27,470 nucleotides of DNA from a virus. The stretch covers positions 1 through 27,470 of IMG/VR virus record IMGVR_UViG_3300042691_020527. One strand, given 5' to 3'. This document shows, piece after piece, positions 1 through 5,046 of the stretch (its first letter is position 1; the number at the start of each line of letters is the position of its first letter). Both the position numbers and the translations under genes were made by a program. The notes beneath the pieces were generated by a model. It did no database searches. It worked only from the letters and a program-made list of their open reading frames with translations, and was not told where the DNA came from.

Positions 1-1
1 C

Positions 2-76
2 TCCGGTGAGCAGCTTGCTGCGAGAGTGAGCATCTGGGCGAAGCCTAGTGCGAACGGCAACACGAAGCAAGAGTAA
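2..76 (+). CDS. Possible C-terminal end of a plus-strand gene cut by the left edge
   Basis: Frame 2 is open from the window start for 24 codons and stops with TAA at 74-76. The peptide is mixed in composition and protein-like (it contains AARVSIWAKPS) and is read in the same direction as the 1478-4027 gene set. It is too short to identify. Stop codons close the minus-strand frames quickly after about position 45. An open frame of this length can occur by chance, so this is only a candidate. Confidence 0.25.
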   Translation, partial: SGEQLAARVSIWAKPSANGNTKQE

Positions 77-137
77 GGGAAAGTCACTAGAGAAGGGGAA
101 TATCACTAGTGAGTAAGAACTTGATAACTGAGTAAGC
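71..137. repeat. Short direct repeats GAGTAAG (x3) and TCACTAG (x2)
   Basis: GAGTAAG occurs at 71-77, 111-117 and 131-137. TCACTAG occurs at 84-90 and again at 103-109, where it is part of the perfect palindrome TCACTAGTGA (103-112). The stretch lies just downstream of the minus-strand gene ending at 145. It could be a protein-binding or termination region; nothing identifies its function. Confidence 0.35.
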
Positions 138-143
138 ACTCAG
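128..143 (-). terminator. Weak hairpin after the leftmost minus-strand genes
   Basis: CTGAGT (128-133) and ACTCAG (138-143) form a perfect 6-bp stem with a 4-nt loop, directly after the stop codon at 145. On the minus strand it is followed by only a short, broken T-rich stretch, so it is a weak intrinsic terminator at best. Confidence 0.3.
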
Positions 144-144
144 C

Positions 145-348
145 TTAAGAACAGATAATCCAAAGTATCGCTAGCTCAAACGTGTTAAGCTGCATCTCTT
201 GCGCGTTCACCAGGCTTAAGCACCACTTAAGCGCGATATGCAGAACATAACCTGCGCTTAATGCGAACATAAGCGACTTAAGCTTGCACTTAAGCTTCTC
301 AAGCTTGTCATATACCGCCAACTTGTCCTTAAGCGTCATCTTATGCAT
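145..348 (-). CDS. Small predicted membrane protein, 67 aa
   Basis: This gene is not recognised. The N-terminal 25 residues are lysine and leucine rich and probably helical (KLEKLKCKLK). A hydrophobic stretch follows at about residues 25-48, and the C-terminus (57-66, ending AILWIICS) is hydrophobic too. It would be a small inner-membrane protein with a basic cytoplasmic N-terminus. Its start overlaps the end of the upstream gene (336-740) by 13 nt, so the two are probably co-transcribed. An ATG three codons later is an alternative start. No Shine-Dalgarno sequence is visible. The gene is unusually dense in CTTAAG and AAGCTT hexamers, which encode the Leu-Lys repeats. Confidence 0.6.
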   Translation of the reverse strand: MHKMTLKDKLAVYDKLEKLKCKLKSLMFALSAGYVLHIALKWCLSLVNAQEMQLNTFELAILWIICS

Positions 349-740
349 AGCGTCTTGTTCTTAACCCAAATTTGCTGACCCTGCCGAAAGTTGAGCCCCT
401 TCATACCGACGAATACCATATCCTCCACGTCTGTGCGTACCCACCGCTTGTTGGGGTACAAGTACACGATCCTTTGCTGCACACTCTCGTTGTGTATCGG
501 TATGTAGCGAGGTTCCGTAACAGCCGGCACGTCCACCGTGAGCGGCTTCTCCGTGTATGTGTCAGCCTCGGCCACTTCACCGGGCAGCGTACCATCCAAC
601 AGGTCGCTCCGATAGATCCGCTTGAAGCTGCGAAAGCATTTCCGCTCGATGTAGTCCTCCCCGAGCTTGTATGACGTAGGCCGATACGCCGTCCCCAGAT
701 GCTGCTTAACCGTCTTTTCGCTTAGTGTGTACTTGGTCAT
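336..740 (-). CDS. Unknown basic protein, 134 aa
   Basis: This gene is not recognised. The start is set at the ATG at 738-740 (MTKYTLSEKTVKQH). The frame is open further upstream, but that part reads as low-quality sequence extending into the control region. The protein is soluble and basic, with a Lys/Arg-rich N-terminal third (IERKCFRSFKRIYR), a Pro/Glu-rich middle and a C-terminal part rich in aromatic and beta-type residues. It has no membrane segment and no cysteine motif. It is the first gene of the leftward unit facing the 741-1477 intergenic region. An inverted repeat at 772-790 lies about 30 nt upstream of its start and could control it. No Shine-Dalgarno sequence is visible. Confidence 0.65.
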   Translation of the reverse strand: MTKYTLSEKTVKQHLGTAYRPTSYKLGEDYIERKCFRSFKRIYRSDLLDGTLPGEVAEADTYTEKPLTVDVPAVTEPRYIPIHNESVQQRIVYLYPNKRWVRTDVEDMVFVGMKGLNFRQGQQIWVKNKTLCIR

Positions 741-771
741 ATTACCAGCGACGGTACACTGAGTCGGCCAA

Positions 772-790
772 CTACACAAGCAAGGTGTAG
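772..790. promoter_or_regulatory. Inverted repeat CTACAC-N7-GTGTAG, candidate operator
   Basis: Perfect 6-bp arms, CTACAC (772-777) and GTGTAG (785-790), are separated by 7 nt. The site lies about 30 nt upstream of the leftward gene starting at 740, which suits a dimeric repressor or a leader hairpin. No matching protein can be named. Confidence 0.3.
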
Positions 791-942
791 CATAGCATGG
801 CGACGGGTGCGCGAGCCGGTGCGCGAAGGGGGCCAGTTGGCGAAAAAAAGTCTGAGGGGGGTAATGCGTCGTCGTCGCCGTCGTATATCCAGGTCGCACC
901 CCCCTCCCCCCCTATTGCCGGTTTTCTCTGTAGATTCGCGCT

Positions 943-972
943 TTTACTCTGTAAAAAGCCACTCCATATAAC
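943..972 (+). promoter_or_regulatory. Sigma70-like promoter candidate
   Basis: TTTACT (943-948) and TATAAC (967-972) are separated by 18 nt. They match the -35 and -10 consensus boxes at 4/6 and 5/6 positions. The promoter would read rightward into the repeat region and toward the 1478 gene, leaving a leader of about 500 nt, which is long. It may instead serve an RNA or origin transcript. The match is moderate. Confidence 0.25.
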
Positions 973-1137
973 TATGTTTGTATTGTGTTATTGGCAAGGC
1001 ACTGCGGCGCAACAGCTTGCAAAGGCCGTCCAAACCAAGTGGGTAAGACCACCGAATTGGTGCTCCGGAGAGCGTCCGAAAGACGGTGCCAGCACGCTTG
1101 CGAGGGGCGCTGGCCAGCACACGGGAGCGCGCGCGGT

Positions 1138-1151
1138 GATTGTATACAATC
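1138..1151. promoter_or_regulatory. Perfect 14-bp palindrome GATTGTATACAATC, candidate operator
   Basis: GATTGTATACAATC equals its own reverse complement over all 14 bases. It stands out as A+T rich inside a G+C-rich non-coding segment, just before the CGCAC array. Such sites usually bind dimeric HTH repressors or initiators. HTH proteins in this window (11718-11897, 12885-13142, 4465-5046) are possible partners by inference only. Confidence 0.4.
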
Positions 1152-1194
1152 TAAGGGCTGTAACGCATTTCCTTCGTACACGAACTATCTCAGC

Positions 1195-1369
1195 CGCACG
1201 CACGCACGCCCGCACTCCGCATCACGCTTCGACCGGATCGCCGTCTGCACATCCTCCGCACTCCGCACATTCGCTCCGCACATTGCGCACGCACCGTACC
1301 ACAGTCGCGACACTCGTGCACCCCACGAGCTACGCACGCACTGCACTCACGCACGCTCAGGGCACGCAC
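1195..1369 (+). repeat. CGCAC direct-repeat array (13 copies in 175 bp), candidate iterons
   Basis: CGCAC starts at 1195, 1199, 1203, 1211, 1257, 1264, 1277, 1286, 1290, 1333, 1337, 1350 and 1365, always in the plus orientation. Several copies sit in longer related units such as CTCCGCACATT and CACGCACTGCACT. The plus strand here is rich in C and A and poor in G outside the repeat unit. The copies are clustered, directional and non-coding, which suits iterons of a replication origin or multiple binding sites. A low-complexity drift is the alternative. Confidence 0.55.
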
Positions 1370-1477
1370 TGCACTGCACGCTTTTCTTTGCTCATCCTCT
1401 CTTTTTTATTGCGCACTTATCAGCAAGCGCTAGTCTCGCCCTTGTCAGTTCAACCTTAACTCAACTCAACTCAGCTT

Positions 1478-1621
1478 ATGAACCCAAACGATATGAACGC
1501 CTTAGAGTACGCCGCCTACGTCCGCTTGTGCCTTTTCCTGCTAATGGGAGGCTGCGCAATCATCACCGCATCGCTCTGGCTGTCAGTCTATTGCGACTAT
1601 CGCAAAAGTAACCGCAAGTAA
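1478..1621 (+). CDS. Small single-pass membrane protein, 47 aa
   Basis: ATG at 1478-1480 and TAA at 1619-1621 enclose 47 codons. The protein has a polar N-terminus (MNPNDMNALEYAAYVR), one strong hydrophobic segment at residues 17-38 and a basic C-terminus (CDYRKSNRK). Positive-inside logic places the C-terminus in the cytoplasm. It is the first gene of the rightward set and its leader is G-poor without a Shine-Dalgarno sequence (AACTCAACTCAACTCAGCTT before the ATG). No family is recognised. A small early membrane protein or holin-like role is possible but unproven. Confidence 0.6.
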   Translation: MNPNDMNALEYAAYVRLCLFLLMGGCAIITASLWLSVYCDYRKSNRK

Positions 1622-1647
1622 ACCCAACCTAACCTAACACACTACAA

Positions 1648-1875
1648 ATGAACACTATAAAGAAAATGATGTTTAGTATTGAAGCGGTCATCCACAACGA
1701 AAGCGGCACAAAGGCCATTCAGGGTGGCACTTGGACGTTTTTCCGCCCCTATTGCGCCAAAACTCCAACCCATCGTGGTGCGGCGCGTATGGTAGCCCAA
1801 TCATGCGACAGCAGGCCATCGCCTAAGGACATATCAATTATCCGCATCCAATCGCATGTTTGCGAGTCTTGCTAG
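1648..1875 (+). CDS. Unknown small protein, 75 aa
   Basis: This gene is not recognised. The predicted protein is soluble, with an N-terminal half that looks like beta strands (MMFSIEAVIHNESGTKAIQG) and a Cys-containing C-terminus ending HVCESC. The leader from 1622 to 1647 has no G and no Shine-Dalgarno sequence, like most genes of this set. Starts seven or eight codons later (MM) are possible. The gene lies between the 47-aa membrane protein and a structured intergenic element at 1874-1932. It is probably part of the early rightward operon. Confidence 0.55.
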   Translation: MNTIKKMMFSIEAVIHNESGTKAIQGGTWTFFRPYCAKTPTHRGAARMVAQSCDSRPSPKDISIIRIQSHVCESC

Positions 1876-1932
1876 CCTAGGCTCCCGAGTTGGTCATCCT
1901 GCGGGGTGGCCAGAGGGGAGCAGAGACGCTCC
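1874..1932 (+). promoter_or_regulatory. Structured intergenic element: palindrome plus two RNA hairpins
   Basis: The element begins with the 10-bp palindrome AGCCTAGGCT (1874-1883). Next is an 8-bp stem with two G-U pairs and a TGCG tetraloop (1892-1911), then a 5-bp GGAGC/GCTCC stem with a 6-nt loop (1917-1932). No T-run follows, so it is not a classical terminator. The G-rich structured sequence contrasts with the G-free leaders around it. It lies 20 nt before the next start codon, so RNA processing, attenuation or translational control are possible. Confidence 0.4.
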
Positions 1933-1951
1933 ACACAAACACAATACAAAA

Positions 1952-2218
1952 ATGAATACACCACAAAACACGATCGCAATCCTAGTTAACTACGTTGGCG
2001 CAACCAATACCAAAGGCGCGCGCATCAAGCTAAGTCTTCCGCTTTGGGAAAAGCGCGCTTGGTTATCCTATAACTACGAGGAGCGTGATGCTGAAGCTGG
2101 CGCGCTCCGTTGGTTTGCAGAGGCTAACCTTCACCCGATTGCCCGCGCTTGCAACGGCTCGCAGGTGATCCTTCTTTTCTCGTTTGATAACGCTGAATCA
2201 ATTCGCGGACTGTTCTAA
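1952..2218 (+). CDS. Conserved-type phage protein, 88 aa, of unknown function
   Basis: The start is the ATG at 1952 (MNTPQNTIAILVNYVGATNT). The frame is open upstream through the hairpin element, but that part does not look coding. The pattern of hydrophobic strand, then GATNTKGARIKLSL, then YNYEERDAEAGALRW resembles a small phage/bacterial family I associate with the phrase YLGPTNTRGSR; no function is known to me. The protein is predicted to be soluble alpha/beta. The leader (CACACAAACACAATACAAAA) contains no G. It sits in the early rightward operon. Confidence 0.7.
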   Translation: MNTPQNTIAILVNYVGATNTKGARIKLSLPLWEKRAWLSYNYEERDAEAGALRWFAEANLHPIARACNGSQVILLFSFDNAESIRGLF

Positions 2219-2232
2219 CCAACGCTAATCCC

Positions 2233-2445
2233 ATGAACTACAAAATCCAAACTGCCGCCTGCTATGGTTGGGCAGACCTTAAAGCATGCGACAATGATTC
2301 TGACATCTATGCTGCGTGCACATTCGCAACCAGAGCAGAAGCTGAATCCGAGCTTGCAGACATCCTAGATGGTTGCGACGGCTTGCCCGACGATTGGCGT
2401 ATCGTACCCGTTGAAATGCCTGCTGATTGCGACATATACGAATAA
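2233..2445 (+). CDS. Small acidic protein, 70 aa, related to the next gene
   Basis: The N-terminal pattern MNYKIQTAACYGWADLK, followed by a Thr-X-X-Glu-Ala-Glu helix and a V-P-V-E end, matches a small phage family of unknown function that I recognise only by its pattern. It is acidic and has no membrane segment. The following gene begins with a similar pattern (MYYRIQT), so the two may be diverged paralogues. The gap to the upstream gene is 14 nt and to the downstream gene 4 nt, indicating one transcript. There is no Shine-Dalgarno sequence. Confidence 0.7.
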   Translation: MNYKIQTAACYGWADLKACDNDSDIYAACTFATRAEAESELADILDGCDGLPDDWRIVPVEMPADCDIYE

Positions 2446-2449
2446 CCTC

Positions 2450-2722
2450 ATGTACTACCGTATCCAAACCCCAGAAGGACTTACTCCAGAAATCTACCGT
2501 ACACCATCGTCGGCGCACTATGACGCTCGCAAGGTGTGGGAAGATCACGAGTATAGCGTTGTCCCCTACACGCTGCTGGAACGCCTAGAATCGGCCCTGT
2601 CACGCTTGTGGCGAGCCGATGCAAATGGAGCTGCCTGTGCTATGACGGATCTTTATGATGGTTATAACCAAGAATTGCTCGCCGATGAAATAGAGCGATC
2701 ACTCGCCAACATGGAGGCTTAA
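2450..2722 (+). CDS. Small protein, 90 aa, probable paralogue of the preceding gene
   Basis: The start is set at the ATG at 2450, 4 nt after the previous stop. Upstream in-frame starts would overlap that gene extensively. MYYRIQTPEGLTPEIYRT matches the N-terminal fold pattern of the 2233-2445 protein, and YSVVP parallels its WRIVPVE segment. A helical, acidic C-terminal extension (residues 45-90) is unique to this copy. It is the last gene before the strong terminator at 2728-2762. Function is unknown. Confidence 0.7.
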   Translation: MYYRIQTPEGLTPEIYRTPSSAHYDARKVWEDHEYSVVPYTLLERLESALSRLWRADANGAACAMTDLYDGYNQELLADEIERSLANMEA

Positions 2723-2727
2723 CCAAA

Positions 2728-2762
2728 GCGCCCCTAGGTTTCGCGCCTAGGGGCTTTCTTTT
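2728..2762 (+). terminator. Rho-independent terminator of the first rightward gene set
   Basis: A perfect 9-bp G+C-rich stem, GCCCCTAGG (2730-2738) with CCTAGGGGC (2746-2754), encloses the 7-nt loop TTTCGCG. The T-rich tract TTTCTTTT (2755-2762) follows directly. It begins six bases after the stop codon of the 2450-2722 gene. This is a classical intrinsic terminator. Confidence 0.88.
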
Positions 2763-3041
2763 GCCTTCGCGCTTCACTTAACCTACTCCCCTTCAGTCTT
2801 TTCGGCTCTTTTTGCGCCGATTTGCGCCCCTTTTTGACGCTTTTTCACCCCCATATTCGCGTCCACACCCGCATCGTCGCATCACCCAGGCCGTTTTCGG
2901 CTTTCGATTCCCCAGGCTAAAAACCTTTTTTGAAATTTGAAATTTGAAAACCAATTTTGATTTTGAAATCCGAGTTTAGAATTTGAATTTGAAATTTGAA
3001 TTTGAAATTCGGATAAGCAAAACCAAAACTAAAACACACAT
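2763..3041. other. 279-bp intergenic region, pyrimidine-rich then repeat-bearing
   Basis: No gene is supported here. Positions 2763-2930 are strongly C+T rich on the plus strand, with iterated T-runs and GCGCC blocks (TTTTTGCGCCGATTTGCGCC). Positions 2931-3011 hold the AAATTTG-type repeat. A promoter for the genes starting at 3042 is expected because a strong terminator lies upstream, but no convincing -35/-10 pair is visible. Confidence 0.5.
2931..3011. repeat. AAATTTG/GAATTTG repeat, copy A (intergenic)
   Basis: About 80 bp consist of TGAAATTTG- and GAATTTG-type units and contain ATTTGAATTTGAAATTTGAA. Copy B at 4352-4411 shares a 22-bp identical stretch of this type, and a shorter version occurs at 5196-5233. 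The A+T content is far above the surroundings. Similar TTTGAAATTTG repeats are, from memory, abundant in Verrucomicrobia and Planctomycetes chromosomes. Here the copy lies just before the start of the second rightward gene set. Confidence 0.8.
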
Positions 3042-3338
3042 ATGAAAACAGAAACCATCATGGAAACCATCAACGCACTTCCTCGCGGCGCAGCACTTTG
3101 CGACCACTGGGCTTACCTGTTTCTCGACGACGACATGGAGCTGGAAGACCGAAAGCTGCGCGTAGACATCCTCGCTTGGCGCACCCGCTCGCAAGCGGAT
3201 GAAGATGCCAGGTGGAACGACCTCGGCGACCTTTGTCACGCAATCGAGAATCTGCCTGACGTCGCTGGCTTAAATCAAATCGGCGACATTGACCATGAAA
3301 ACGGTCGTGGATGGACGTACGAAGTGACGCTCGCTTAA
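3042..3338 (+). CDS. Unknown acidic protein, 98 aa
   Basis: This gene is not recognised. It is predicted soluble and acidic (LDDDMELEDRK, ADEDARWNDLGD) with mixed helices and no membrane segment. The leader is G-free just before the start (CAAAACTAAAACACACAT) and matches the leaders of the next two genes. An in-frame ATG six codons later (METINALPRG) is an alternative start. It is the first gene after the AAATTTG repeat and probably heads the 3042-4027 operon. Confidence 0.65.
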   Translation: MKTETIMETINALPRGAALCDHWAYLFLDDDMELEDRKLRVDILAWRTRSQADEDARWNDLGDLCHAIENLPDVAGLNQIGDIDHENGRGWTYEVTLA

Positions 3339-3364
3339 ACAAACCAACCAAAACCAAAACACAC

Positions 3365-3736
3365 ATGACAATCATCAACCTACTACCCTACGTCAAAGAA
3401 ACTCGCCGCTTTGGTGTCACCTACGTCCACGCCGCCGTGCGTAAAGCCATTCACGGCTGGGATGGCCTTACCGGCACCCTGGACGGTCGCCCGGTTCGCG
3501 CCACCTATTGCGGCTGGGGACGCTCGCTACAGACTGCGCGTGGCCACAAGTACAAGGCGCACCTGCGCTACACTGACACGGGCAAGCCGGTGCCAAGCAA
3601 GCTCATCAACCGGGTGCAACCTGCGCCGCTCTGCCCTCACTGCGCTGGTGAGCCGCCATACAACCCTATGTGGGGCTGCACCTGCGGTATGTCGGATGCC
3701 GAGTTCAATGAGATGTGGAGTGCAATTGTGGATTAA
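3365..3736 (+). CDS. Unknown protein with C-terminal zinc-binding motif, 123 aa
   Basis: The start is the ATG at 3365, preceded by CCAAAACCAAAACACAC. The N-terminal 80 residues are basic and alpha/beta (RRFGVTYVHAAVRKAIHGW), consistent with nucleic-acid binding. Residues 90-107 carry CPHC and CTC (C90, C93, C105, C107), a likely four-cysteine zinc site. A short acidic helix ends the protein. No family name can be given. An overlapping open frame on the same strand is a lower-quality shadow. Confidence 0.7.
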   Translation: MTIINLLPYVKETRRFGVTYVHAAVRKAIHGWDGLTGTLDGRPVRATYCGWGRSLQTARGHKYKAHLRYTDTGKPVPSKLINRVQPAPLCPHCAGEPPYNPMWGCTCGMSDAEFNEMWSAIVD

Positions 3737-3754
3737 CCGCTAACCAAAACACAC

Positions 3755-4027
3755 ATGAAAAACCGATACCCCGCAAACTGCAGCGAATGCTGCACCACCG
3801 TGCCCGCTCAAGCCGGCACTCTCTCCCGTGCCCGCCGTGGATGGACCGTCCTCTGTCCTGACTGCACCGCTGGTGCTGGGCCATCCAGCGACGTCAACGA
3901 GGCACTCGCCTGGTCGCGCGGCAACGCAATATCCTACGGCGTCGTCACGTCCTCAGGCTGGCGTGGCATCCGCAACCGGGCTGGGCGCTGTGAGGACGCG
4001 CCATGCTGTGGGTGCTGCACGTTCTAA
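3755..4027 (+). CDS. Cysteine-rich zinc-ribbon-like protein, 90 aa
   Basis: An N-terminal CSEC-type knuckle (C9, C12/C13) and CPDC (C34, C37) form a probable zinc ribbon of about 30 residues. A second cysteine cluster is at the extreme C-terminus (CEDAPCCGCC). The middle contains a short helix (VNEALAWSRG). The leader CTAACCAAAACACAC is the same type as in the two upstream genes. It is the last rightward gene and its stop codon forms the left end of the palindrome shared with the convergent gene. Role unknown; nucleic-acid or protein binding is inferred. Confidence 0.65.
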   Translation: MKNRYPANCSECCTTVPAQAGTLSRARRGWTVLCPDCTAGAGPSSDVNEALAWSRGNAISYGVVTSSGWRGIRNRAGRCEDAPCCGCCTF

Positions 4028-4050
4028 TCCCGTCGAATTCCACGGGGTTA
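4025..4050. terminator. Convergent stop-to-stop palindrome, candidate bidirectional terminator
   Basis: TAATCCCGT (4025-4033) pairs with ACGGGGTTA (4042-4050) around an 8-nt loop, giving 9 pairs of which one is G-U. The outer triplets are the TAA stop of the rightward gene and, on the other strand, the TAA stop of the leftward gene. The convergent position suits a two-way terminator. T-runs are short (GTTAATT), so efficiency is uncertain. Confidence 0.5.
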
Positions 4051-4230
4051 ATTCCTACCCATCCCGCGCACCTCGCTAGCAACCTGGCGCAGACTCTGGA
4101 GCAGCACCCGGAGCCTCTGCGCCAGCGCCATTTCACGCTTATGTGACACCTCGCACATCGCCTTCCATCGCGCACACTCCTGCGCATAAAACTCCGCTTC
4201 TTCCTCTAGCGCGGCGCAGTCTTCGCACAT
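4048..4230 (-). CDS. Small helical protein, 60 aa
   Basis: The start is the ATG at 4228-4230. The protein is almost entirely predicted helix, with heptad-like Leu/Ala spacing (MALAQRLRVLLQSLRQVA) and an N-terminal CEDC pair. It overlaps the upstream gene (4206-4490) by 25 nt, as is common in this leftward unit. It is the last gene of the long leftward block. No family is recognised. Confidence 0.55.
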   Translation of the reverse strand: MCEDCAALEEEAEFYAQECARWKAMCEVSHKREMALAQRLRVLLQSLRQVASEVRGMGRN

Positions 4231-4490
4231 AGTTCGCTTTCGAGCCGTGCGATCCTGACGTGCTGCGCCTGGATGACGCGCCAGTACCGCTCGGTCAAAT
4301 CGCGCAGGTCGAGAACCTCGTTGGCTAAGTCGGGTTGCTCTCGTGAAACCAGTTTTGAAATTTGATTTTCAATTTTGAAATTTGAATTTGAAATTTGAAT
4401 TCCAGATTCAACCTTGCAATTTGGAAGTCTGTCTTCCATTTTCCAACCCAATCTGGCAAGGGCGTCACTCGTTTTCAATCGTTCCAACAT
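4206..4490 (-). CDS. Coiled-coil-like protein with an embedded AAATTTG repeat, 94 aa
   Basis: The start is set at the ATG at 4488-4490 (MLERLKTSDALARLGWK), overlapping the upstream stop by 26 nt. A longer upstream reading runs through the neighbouring gene and is rejected. Residues 27-46 (VESGIQISNSNFKIENQISK) are encoded by repeat copy B. The C-terminal half is helical and charged (DLTERYWRVIQAQHVRIARL). The repeat keeps the frame open and supplies polar linker sequence between two helical parts. Function unknown. Confidence 0.6.
   Translation of the reverse strand: MLERLKTSDALARLGWKMEDRLPNCKVESGIQISNSNFKIENQISKLVSREQPDLANEVLDLRDLTERYWRVIQAQHVRIARLESELCAKTAPR
4352..4411. repeat. AAATTTG/GAATTTG repeat, copy B (inside a gene)
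   Basis: This 60-bp A+T-rich stretch contains TTTGAAATTTG and ATTTGAATTTGAAATTTGAA, identical over about 22 bp to copy A. It lies wholly inside the leftward gene 4206-4490, where it is translated in frame as a polar Asn/Ser/Ile/Lys segment. Confidence 0.8.
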
Positions 4491-5046
4491 GGTCTTGAGC
4501 TTTCGGCGGCTTAAGGGCCGCCATGAAAGCGGCAGAGATGTCCTGGTTGGTGTGCAGGTGAACGTGCTGGTGCAGCGCATCCGGGGTCTTGTTCTTCTCC
4601 AGATTAGCATACTTGTCCAACGTGATTCCCAGTGCCAGCACAGCGTCCTTCGCGGACATCTCCGGCATCAGCTCCATGACACGCTGTGCAGCGCCATCGA
4701 TCACGGACTGTAGCTTCGCCTTCAGGTTCGTGTTGAAGAACGCATTGCGGAACTGCGAGTCCATATCAAGCGCACTCACCTTGATCTCATCCACGCTTCG
4801 CTCACTGATGCCAAGCTGCATCGCTATGGCTCGGCTGTGCTGGCCAGTCACAAATAGATCGAGCACCTTCTTCTGTATCTCAGGCGGTATGCCGGCCAGC
4901 GCCCCTAATCCGTTCACCTTCTCTTGAATCACCCCAGGCACATGCTTCTCTATCTTCACGCCACTCAGCCCGGCAAGCTGCCTCGCACGGGACTCTGGAC
5001 TACGATAAACTGCGTTGCGCTTCTTGCGCTTAGGTGCGTCGCTCAT
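4465..5046 (-). CDS. Helix-turn-helix protein, possible terminase small subunit or regulator, 193 aa
   Basis: A basic N-terminus (KRKKRNAVYRSPESRAR) precedes an HTH at about residues 58-92 (QKKVLDLFVTGQHSRAIAMQ, then LGISERSVDEIK), the homeodomain/resolvase type. The C-terminal half (Q104-N150) is helical and resembles the oligomerising part of phage proteins variously annotated as small terminase or HTH protein (AKDAVLALGITLDKYANL). DNA binding is well supported; packaging versus regulation cannot be decided, and no large terminase is in view. It overlaps the upstream gene by ATGA at 5043-5046. No Shine-Dalgarno sequence is visible. Confidence 0.8.
   Translation of the reverse strand: MSDAPKRKKRNAVYRSPESRARQLAGLSGVKIEKHVPGVIQEKVNGLGALAGIPPEIQKKVLDLFVTGQHSRAIAMQLGISERSVDEIKVSALDMDSQFRNAFFNTNLKAKLQSVIDGAAQRVMELMPEMSAKDAVLALGITLDKYANLEKNKTPDALHQHVHLHTNQDISAAFMAALKPPKAQDHVGTIENE

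Larger units (their letters stand above)
741..1477. other. 737-bp non-coding region between divergent gene sets
   Basis: This is the largest gene-free stretch. It lies between the leftward gene at 336-740 and the rightward genes that begin at 1478. It contains an inverted repeat (772-790), a GTC-repeat and C-run segment (about 866-911), a promoter-like sequence (943-972), a 10-bp palindrome GCTGGCCAGC (1109-1118), a repeated GCCAGCAC (1088-1095 and 1113-1120), the 14-bp palindrome at 1138-1151 and the CGCAC array (1195-1369). Two plus frames are open across much of it, but their products are low-complexity Thr/His/Ala/Arg sequence, an effect of the stop-free repeats. It is a candidate origin and/or divergent promoter region. 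Confidence 0.55.

Noticed and set aside
1000-1130. Possible tRNA or structured RNA in the hairpin-rich part of the control region
   Set aside because: No T-arm GTTCRA sequence, acceptor stem or anticodon arm can be assembled on either strand.
1195-1369. CRISPR array
   Set aside because: The repeat unit is only 5 bp with irregular 4-46 bp spacing; there are no regular repeats and spacers and no cas genes.
797-1459. Long plus-strand open frame (220 codons) in the intergenic region
   Set aside because: The product is low-complexity Thr/His/Ala/Arg sequence caused by the stop-free CGCAC repeats; another plus frame is equally open there, and no ribosome binding site or family pattern is seen.
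985-1611. Second long plus-strand open frame through the same repeats
   Set aside because: Same cause as above; it also overlaps the better supported 47-aa membrane-protein gene.
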